Translations under genes and position numbers: made by a program
Assembly: GCA_015066225.1 (NCBI GenBank)
Contig: SVOT01000001.1
Coordinates: 62,001-126,000 of the forward strand
Direction: 5' to 3'
Source: Oscillospiraceae bacterium
GTDB lineage: Bacteria > Bacillota > Clostridia > Oscillospirales > Acutalibacteraceae
DNA: 64,000 nucleotides
Shown: one piece after another, positions 58,468 to 64,000 of the stretch
Layout: every line of letters begins with the position of its first letter
Position numbering within the stretch: the stretch's first letter is position 1
The notes under the pieces: model-generated
Database searches by the model: none
Told to the model about the DNA's origin: nothing
What the model saw: the letters and a program-made list of their open reading frames with translations, nothing else

Positions 58468-59919
58468 ATGGGTATCGAGATTATCAGCAAAGCCTTAAAC
58501 GGTTTTATTAAAACACGCGGAAGACTTAACTTAAAAAACAAAGCCGCACAACCGTTGGCAGAAGCTTATGTCGATTTTATTAAAGAGGCAGGTAGTGAAA
58601 AATTTACTGTCGGCTTCGGTAAAGCAATAATGTTGCCTGACGATATTGAGAAGAAAAAATATTATATCGCAGGATATGGTGAGAATAACCCCGCAAAAGG
58701 TGTTATTGACCCTCAGTATGCCCACGCAATGTGGATTGATGACAACAGTGGCAGGGGAGCTGTGCTTTTTATTTCGCTTGACGTTGTTGGCATTCTCAAT
58801 AAAGACGTTTTAAAAATCAGAAAAATGCTTGAGGTTTACTCTGAAAAATTCGGTTGCAGAAGCATTAATGTTATGTCAACCCATAACCACGCAGGTATTG
58901 ATACAATGGGAATATGGGGCCCGTTGCCTTTCAGCGGTAAGGACCCCGCTTTTATGAGGATTTTGTTCGATGCCGTTTTGAAAGCCGCAATTGACGCTTA
59001 TGACGACAGAAGAACAGGAGATTTATACCTTGGTACAATTGAAGTGCCCGATATGCAGGAGGATATAAGAACACCTATTGTTTATTCGAAAACCTTGACA
59101 AGATTCAGATTCGCTCCTGATGACGGCAGTAATGAAATATGGTTGTTGAATTTTGCGTCACATTCAGAGTCTCTTCAGGGTTGCAACCATCTTGTCAGTG
59201 CAGATTTTCCGTGCTATCTCAGAGAAAAAATCAAAAAGACAAAAAATGCAGACGTTCTTTACACTGTTGGCGCAATCGGCGGTATGATCAGTATGGATAT
59301 ACCCGAAGAAAACAAGCTTCGTTCAGAACACCGTCTTATTGAGTCCACTCGTGATATAGGCTACAAGTTGGCAGATTATGTTTTGAGTATTTCCAATGAT
59401 GAAAAATTACTTCCGTTAATTAACTTTGCGAGAAAAGAGTTTTATGCTGACGTTGAAAACCCTGTTCTGACAATTGCTTGCGACGTCGGTTTGTTAAGTG
59501 CAGATAAATATACAAGAGAAACTGCGTCGAACTATTGGTGTCTGAAGTCTGAAATGACTTATTTTGAAATCGGTGGAAAGAAGCTTTTGTTGCTTCCTTG
59601 TGAAATTTTCCCCGAGCTCGTTTTCGGTGGTGCTTTGAGTGCAGAAGAATCGGGAACGGGTAATGGTCCGGAGATTAATCCGAAATTGTTGTCAGAGATT
59701 GTAAAGGATGAAAAAATTCTTGTTTTCGGTCTTGCAAATGATGAACTCGGTTACGTTTTGCCGCCAAATGATTTTGTTCTTGATGAAAAAATGCCGTATA
59801 TGGATAACGGCAGAGATGCACATGGCCGCAGACACTACGAGGAAACAAATTCGATGGGTCCCGATATGGCAAGGGTTCTTGCTGAAACACTTGAAGATAT
59901 TATTGAATCAATAAGATAA
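58468..59919 (+). CDS. Neutral/alkaline ceramidase N-terminal domain-like protein
   Basis: 483 residues. It resembles the N-terminal catalytic domain of neutral ceramidases: MSTHNHAGIDTMG near residue 131 (Zn His pair), NFASHSESLQG near 229 (Zn His), LLPCEIFPELVFG near 373 (Zn Glu) and NDELGYVLPPNDF near 420 (Tyr ligand). The segment expected to carry the nucleophilic Ser (Q-S-N-x-G-D type) reads YTVGAIGGMISMD, so that Ser seems to be missing. The C-terminal immunoglobulin-like domain and a signal peptide are absent. It may be an amidase of another kind. It ends the operon, at a terminator. Confidence 0.78.
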   Translation: MGIEIISKALNGFIKTRGRLNLKNKAAQPLAEAYVDFIKEAGSEKFTVGFGKAIMLPDDIEKKKYYIAGYGENNPAKGVIDPQYAHAMWIDDNSGRGAVLFISLDVVGILNKDVLKIRKMLEVYSEKFGCRSINVMSTHNHAGIDTMGIWGPLPFSGKDPAFMRILFDAVLKAAIDAYDDRRTGDLYLGTIEVPDMQEDIRTPIVYSKTLTRFRFAPDDGSNEIWLLNFASHSESLQGCNHLVSADFPCYLREKIKKTKNADVLYTVGAIGGMISMDIPEENKLRSEHRLIESTRDIGYKLADYVLSISNDEKLLPLINFARKEFYADVENPVLTIACDVGLLSADKYTRETASNYWCLKSEMTYFEIGGKKLLLLPCEIFPELVFGGALSAEESGTGNGPEINPKLLSEIVKDEKILVFGLANDELGYVLPPNDFVLDEKMPYMDNGRDAHGRRHYEETNSMGPDMARVLAETLEDIIESIR

Positions 59920-59926
59920 AAAAACT

Positions 59927-59957
59927 CGAAGTAACCGAACGGTTACTTCGGGCTTTT
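59927..59957. terminator. Bidirectional terminator between the six-gene operon and rnhA
   Basis: CGAAGTAACC paired with GGTTACTTCG around GAAC, with AAAAAA before and CTTTTTAT after; it lies between convergent genes. Confidence 0.88.
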
Positions 59958-60394
59958 TATTTGTATTTTTCACATTCTGCAACAGCCAATCTGTCACATC
60001 TCTCGTTTTCCGGATGCTCATTGTGACCTTTAACCCAGTAAAATGTAACTTTGTGTACATCTAAAAGTGATAATAATTCACCCCATAAATCAGGGTTGAG
60101 CGCGGGCTTTTTATCAGGCTTTCGCCAGTTGTTGTCTTTCCATTTGTAAACCCAACCCTTTGTGATTGATTCGAACACATATTTTGAATCTGTTGTTACA
60201 GAAACCTCACAGGGCATTTTTAAAGCATTTAAAGCTTCAATTACTGCCGTCAGCTCCATTCTGTTGTTGGTTGTTGCGGCTTCGCCGCCACTCAGCTCTT
60301 TTTCAGTTGTGCCATACCTTAAAACAGCAGCCCAACCGCCGGGACCGGGGTTGCCGCTGCACGCACCGTCAGTAAAAATTTCAACCTTTTTCAT
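59957..60394 (-). CDS. rnhA: Ribonuclease HI
   Basis: 145 residues. All four catalytic acids are present: Asp in FTDGAC (residue 9), Glu in NRMELTAV (near 47), Asp in TTDSKYV (near 69) and Asp in ERCDRLA (near 133). The basic protrusion ([18 protein letters not shown] near 79) that binds the hybrid is complete. It degrades RNA in RNA-DNA hybrids during replication. GAGG lies before ATG 60394. It is transcribed alone. Confidence 0.96.
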   Translation of the reverse strand: MKKVEIFTDGACSGNPGPGGWAAVLRYGTTEKELSGGEAATTNNRMELTAVIEALNALKMPCEVSVTTDSKYVFESITKGWVYKWKDNNWRKPDKKPALNPDLWGELLSLLDVHKVTFYWVKGHNEHPENERCDRLAVAECEKYK

Positions 60395-60508
60395 AACTTA
60401 CCTCGCTTTTTAATAATTATATCATATAATTTGTGACATTTAAAGTGTCTTTGTGTTTTTTAGTGTTTATTATGTTTATCTCAGGCAATAATTTTATAAG
60501 GTGAGTAT

Positions 60509-62506
60509 ATGATTATTGTCTGTGTTGAGTCGATTGAAAACTCTTTTTTATTTGATTATTTGTCATTGAACAGCTTTGCAAATATTCCGATTTTTTCAGA
60601 TAAATTAATTGATTGTCAACTTAAAAATTTTTGGGGCTTCGGTGATTTTGAACAAGTTTTATTGAAAGAAAAATCACAAAATGATGATGTGAAGCATATC
60701 GATATTTCAATCGTAAATATCAATGAATTCAAGCTGCTTTTGTTGTGTAAGCCTGTTGATGAGTTTGTTTTGATTTTTAAAAGTAATTACTATTTTGAAC
60801 TCGATGTTGATTGTGATTTAGAAAAAAAAGAGTGTGCTGTTTGTTCTGACGACGGGGAAGTGTTTTTAAAGGTTACTACTGTAAAGGAAGTTTTGGATGC
60901 ATTGTTAAATGATAAAAAAACAGAAGAGCTGTTTTGCGCAAATAAATCCTGTTATTATAATTGCGGATACACCAAAAAGCTTGAAAATACGAAGGATTTA
61001 AAGGATTTGCTGATTGATAAAATCAATAACAAATCACTTACGTCGCCCCCGGTGCTGGCAGAGGGGATTTTTGCAGAAAAAACGATTCCATCAGGTGATT
61101 TTACGATAATTCCGCCAATTTACGTTGGCGAAAATGTTCAGATAGAGTCGGGAAGTGTCATTGGGCCTGATGTAGTTTTGTATGACGAGGTTTTTGTTGC
61201 ACGGGGTTCAAAGATATCTGACAGTATTCTTTTAAAAGACGTTTTTGTTTCATCACATTGCGCTGTTTTCGGTGCCTTTTTGTGCGAAAGCTCGATTGTC
61301 AAACGTAAATCAATTGCGGCAAATGGCTCGGTTTTAGGAAAAGGCTGTGTTATAAGCGAAAATGTTGTCGTAAGCTCCGGTTCAAAAATAAAGCCTTACG
61401 TTAACGTTGGTTATCGCATTAAGCTGCCATATTCAAAGGATAGTGAATCTGTATTTGATTTAGTGGGTTTTCCCGACTTGTCTCCCGAAAATGCGCTTAT
61501 ACTCGGAAAAACGTTGGGATTATTGATAAAAAACGGCAGAGTTGGTGTTGCTGATGACGGCAATAATAATTCTCTTGGGGTTAAACTGAGTATTCTTTCC
61601 GGACTTCTCTGCAGTGATGCTGAGTGTATTGATTTTGGTGTTTGCATTAATTCAAGAGTGTTTTTTTATTCAATGTTTTGTGATGTTGATGTGTCAATTT
61701 ATATAAGGGGCGGCGAAACGGGCACAGGTATTTCTGTTTACAACCGTGATTTCATTGAGATCAGTATGTCATCTTATTACAATCTCATAAATATGATGAA
61801 ATCGGTCAAAAATACAACATTTTTACCTCAGAATAATCGAAGTGTCAAGCAATTCAGAGGGCTCAAAAGGATGTATTACAGGGCGATATCATCGTTGTTT
61901 TACACGCCACCCGCATTCAGAGTAGAGTTTATTAGCTCGAATTTAAAAATTAAAAAGTCTGCAAACGAAATTTTCGATTATCTGCACACACCGGCTTATC
62001 AATCCGATGATTTGAGGTTTAATATAAACGATAGGGCAACAAAGGCTTTTTTATTATATAAAAACAAGAAAATTACACATCAAAAGCTTTTGATATTGGC
62101 AAAAGCTATTCTGGAGGAAAGGGTGGATTTACCCGGTTATTTTTTCGAGCTTTACAGAAAAGATGCCTTGCTTCTTGCTTTTATAATTATTTCAGAAATT
62201 AACTGTAAAAACGTCGATTTAAACGACAGATTAAAAGAATTGCCACAGTTTTTTATAAGGAAAGAGAGCTTGGAAACAGGCGTTAAACCCGAGAATCTGG
62301 TTGTGATTTTAGATAGAACGTTTGATGTGTATTTTAACGGCAAAGAAATTTTTGTAAAATCAGAAAAAGCCCGTGCAAGAATTTTAAAATCAAGTGATTG
62401 CGATAAAATTAATATCACGGTAAAATCAGAGAAAAGTGAAGAGGGGATTAAACTCTTATCTTGTATCAAAAGAATAGTTACATCACTTGACAATAATTGT
62501 AATTAA
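60509..62506 (+). CDS. Degenerate ManC/ManB-like protein with hexapeptide helix
   Basis: 665 residues that follow the layout of the mannose-1-phosphate guanylyltransferase/phosphomannomutase fusion. Residues 1 to about 180 are in the place of the nucleotidyltransferase but lack the GGxGTRLRPLT loop; only an echo of the acceptor region (SDKLIDCQLKNFWGFGDF) remains. Residues about 185-300 are a left-handed beta helix (PPIYVGENVQIESGSVIGP and so on). From about 320 the sequence follows the phosphomannomutase fold (LGKTLGLLIKNGRVGVADD, then NNNSLGVKLSILSGL), with most catalytic loops altered. Both activities therefore look lost. It may be a scaffold or regulator. The ribosome site AAGGTGAG precedes ATG 60509. 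Confidence 0.72.
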   Translation: MIIVCVESIENSFLFDYLSLNSFANIPIFSDKLIDCQLKNFWGFGDFEQVLLKEKSQNDDVKHIDISIVNINEFKLLLLCKPVDEFVLIFKSNYYFELDVDCDLEKKECAVCSDDGEVFLKVTTVKEVLDALLNDKKTEELFCANKSCYYNCGYTKKLENTKDLKDLLIDKINNKSLTSPPVLAEGIFAEKTIPSGDFTIIPPIYVGENVQIESGSVIGPDVVLYDEVFVARGSKISDSILLKDVFVSSHCAVFGAFLCESSIVKRKSIAANGSVLGKGCVISENVVVSSGSKIKPYVNVGYRIKLPYSKDSESVFDLVGFPDLSPENALILGKTLGLLIKNGRVGVADDGNNNSLGVKLSILSGLLCSDAECIDFGVCINSRVFFYSMFCDVDVSIYIRGGETGTGISVYNRDFIEISMSSYYNLINMMKSVKNTTFLPQNNRSVKQFRGLKRMYYRAISSLFYTPPAFRVEFISSNLKIKKSANEIFDYLHTPAYQSDDLRFNINDRATKAFLLYKNKKITHQKLLILAKAILEERVDLPGYFFELYRKDALLLAFIIISEINCKNVDLNDRLKELPQFFIRKESLETGVKPENLVVILDRTFDVYFNGKEIFVKSEKARARILKSSDCDKINITVKSEKSEEGIKLLSCIKRIVTSLDNNCN

Positions 62507-62540
62507 TAGTAAAATAAAAAATTGATATATTAGGTTACTA

Positions 62541-62562
62541 TGCCGTCTTGTGTCCGACGGCA
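62541..62562 (+). promoter_or_regulatory. Hairpin in the RNase J leader
   Basis: TGCCGTC paired with GACGGCA around TTGTGTCC, about 49 bases before the RNase J start and 34 bases after the preceding stop. No T-run follows, so it is not a terminator; it may be a cleavage or regulatory site in the leader. Confidence 0.5.
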
Positions 62563-62610
62563 CTACATACAGTGTTCAGAGTTACTTTTAAATATAAACA
62601 GGAGTATTTT

Positions 62611-64000
62611 ATGCAAAAAGAAAATTCGAAAAAAAAGTCTTCTGCAGCTTACAAAAAAAATACAAAAACGCCAAAAAATCAAACTAATAAAAAAGCAGAA
62701 GCAAAAGAGAAAACTACCAAGAAAAAGCAGAATAAAACTGCACCTAAAAGTAAGTCTCAGAGATATTCAAAAATCGTGCCCCCCGTGAGTAATGAGCCTG
62801 TTAAGATTTCTTTCCTTGGCGGCATTAATGAGGTCGGCAAAAATATGACTTGCTATGAGTATAATAAATCTATGCTCATTGTTGATTGCGGACTGGCTTT
62901 TCCCGAGTCTGATCAATTAGGTGTTGATTTTGTTATACCCGATTTCAGCTATGTTGATAAAAATGCCGATAAAATCAAAGGTGTTATCATAACCCATGGT
63001 CATGAGGACCATATCGGAGCTTTGTGCTATCTTCTCAAAAAAATTAATATTCCCGTGTATGCTACTCTTTTAACTGCGGGTCTTATCAGAGGCAAGCTGT
63101 CTGAGCATAAGCTTGAGCACGAAGTTAATATCCACATAATCAAAGCCGGCGATGAAATCGGTATGGGCGATTTTAAAGTTGAATTCATTAAGGTAAATCA
63201 CTCAATCCCCGATGCTGTTGCACTTGCAATCAAATGCAATGCAGGTACAATAATCCAGACGGGTGACTTCAAAATTGACACAAGCCCGATTGACGGTGAC
63301 ATAATAAATCTTTCCCGTTTTGCCGAGCTTGGTAACGAGGGTGTTCTTTGCTTGCTTTCTGATTCAACAAATGCCGAGCAGCCCGGTTATTCTCAAAGTG
63401 AAAGTAAGGTCGGCGAAACCTTCCGAAATCTGTTTACTCAAGCCGGTGACAGGCGAATTATTATTGCAACCTTTGCTTCAAATATCCACAGAGTTCAGCA
63501 GATTATCGATATTGCTGAGCAGACCGGCAGAAAGGTTGCTCTTTCAGGCAGGAGTCTTGAAAACGTTGTTTCAATCGCTTCCGAACTCGGTTATATGAAT
63601 ATTCCCGACGGCACCTTGATCAGCATCGATGAAATTAAGCGTTATTCAGACGACAGACTTGTTATTGTCACAACGGGCAGCCAGGGCGAGCCAATGTCTG
63701 CTCTTTCCCGTATGGCTTCGGGCGGTCACAGAAAGGTAAGTGTCGGTTATAACGATTGTGTTATTATTTCTGCAAGACCCATTCCCGGTAACGAAAAAAC
63801 CGTTTACAGAGTTATTAATGACCTTTTAAAGCTCGGTGCCCGGGTTATTTATGAGAGAATGTATGATGTTCACGTTTCGGGTCACGCTTGTCAGGAAGAG
63901 CTTAAAATAATGCTTTCTCTCGTTAAACCCAAATATTTCATTCCTGTTCACGGTGAGCAGAAGCACCTCAGATACCACGCAAGGCTTGCGGAAAGCATCG
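62611..64000 (+). CDS. rnj: Ribonuclease J (3' end outside window)
   Basis: 463 residues are visible from ATG 62611 (site CAGGAG) with no stop before the end. Residues 1 to about 50 are a very Lys-rich, probably disordered tail. The MBL core follows: FLGGINEVGKNMT near 69, THGHEDHIGA near 127 with the zinc ligands, DSTNAEQPG near 250, the beta-CASP domain with TFASNIHR near 288, TTGSQGEPMSALSRMA near 351, SARPIPGNE near 388 and PVHGEQKHL near 450. It is the main 5'-to-3' exonuclease and endonuclease of RNA decay and maturation in Firmicutes. rnjA versus rnjB cannot be decided here. Confidence 0.95.
   Translation, partial: MQKENSKKKSSAAYKKNTKTPKNQTNKKAEAKEKTTKKKQNKTAPKSKSQRYSKIVPPVSNEPVKISFLGGINEVGKNMTCYEYNKSMLIVDCGLAFPESDQLGVDFVIPDFSYVDKNADKIKGVIITHGHEDHIGALCYLLKKINIPVYATLLTAGLIRGKLSEHKLEHEVNIHIIKAGDEIGMGDFKVEFIKVNHSIPDAVALAIKCNAGTIIQTGDFKIDTSPIDGDIINLSRFAELGNEGVLCLLSDSTNAEQPGYSQSESKVGETFRNLFTQAGDRRIIIATFASNIHRVQQIIDIAEQTGRKVALSGRSLENVVSIASELGYMNIPDGTLISIDEIKRYSDDRLVIVTTGSQGEPMSALSRMASGGHRKVSVGYNDCVIISARPIPGNEKTVYRVINDLLKLGARVIYERMYDVHVSGHACQEELKIMLSLVKPKYFIPVHGEQKHLRYHARLAESI

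Noticed and set aside
62540-62788. 82-residue basic frame
   Set aside because: It is another reading of the Lys-rich start of RNase J; the RNase J frame has the ribosome site and the conserved domain.

Overview
The window is chromosomal DNA from a low-to-moderate GC Gram-positive anaerobe. It most resembles a gut member of class Clostridia (Oscillospirales/Ruminococcaceae-like). Pointers are an RNase J, a DnaE without a built-in proofreading exonuclease, AGGAGG-type ribosome binding sites, TTGACA-17-TATAAT promoters, a reversed-domain GH3 beta-glucosidase, and a diet of plant, host-glycan and inositol sugars. The taxonomic placement is inference. No IS element, prophage or CRISPR array was seen. 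The only possible trace of a mobile element is a decayed gene fragment near 13.5-14.0 kb.

Layout. (1) 1-6274: an aromatic amino acid operon, pheA(3' end)-aroB-aroC-aroE/aroK fusion-aroQ-aroA-aroF, with 4- to 20-base overlaps and a strong terminator. (2) 6321-13421: a lipoprotein plus metallophosphoesterase pair on the minus strand, then araD-dnaE and two tRNAs. (3) 13481-28323: carbohydrate genes. These are a GH43, a GH42-GH3 operon, an OYE-type Fe-S flavoprotein, and an AGE epimerase/CBM9-like/NahK-like kinase operon, followed by a five-tRNA operon (Val, Asp, Phe, Gly, Cys). (4) 28325-34690: an accessory-looking stretch with small membrane proteins and two arrays of short hairpins. It also holds a 20-bp direct repeat and two of three look-alike promoters; the third lies at its right edge. 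(5) 30386-39220: two transporter-plus-glycosidase units, MFS with a GH106-like enzyme and metallophosphoesterase-MFS-GH127. (6) 39276-41259: comF and small genes. (7) 41307-52806 (minus): a myo-inositol operon, iolJ-iolC-DUF218-iolB-iolD-iolE-iolA-iolG, ending in a CrtI-like flavoprotein and a ferredoxin-type reductase. (8) 53151-59919: a very tight six-gene operon (YhhN, AlaX, a PAP-like phosphoesterase, a beta-lactamase-fold hydrolase, a YgjP-like peptidase and a ceramidase-domain protein). (9) rnhA, a degenerate ManC/ManB-like protein, and the 5' part of RNase J running off the end.

How it fits together. No glycoside hydrolase here has a recognisable signal peptide, and permeases lie beside two of them. 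This suggests uptake of short oligosaccharides and cleavage in the cytoplasm. The AGE/NahK unit would handle released (N-acetyl)hexosamines. The iol operon would take myo-inositol through 2-keto-inosose to DHAP and (via IolA) acetyl-CoA. Coding is dense apart from about 0.5 kb at 22.7-23.2 kb, about 0.5 kb at 29.9-30.4 kb and 0.34 kb at 52.8-53.15 kb, all rich in inverted repeats.

The observations I rate highest are the two hairpin arrays with constant junctions, the redox pair closing the inositol operon, the ManC/ManB-like pseudoenzyme next to RNase J, and the six-gene hydrolase operon whose ceramidase-like member seems to lack the usual nucleophile.
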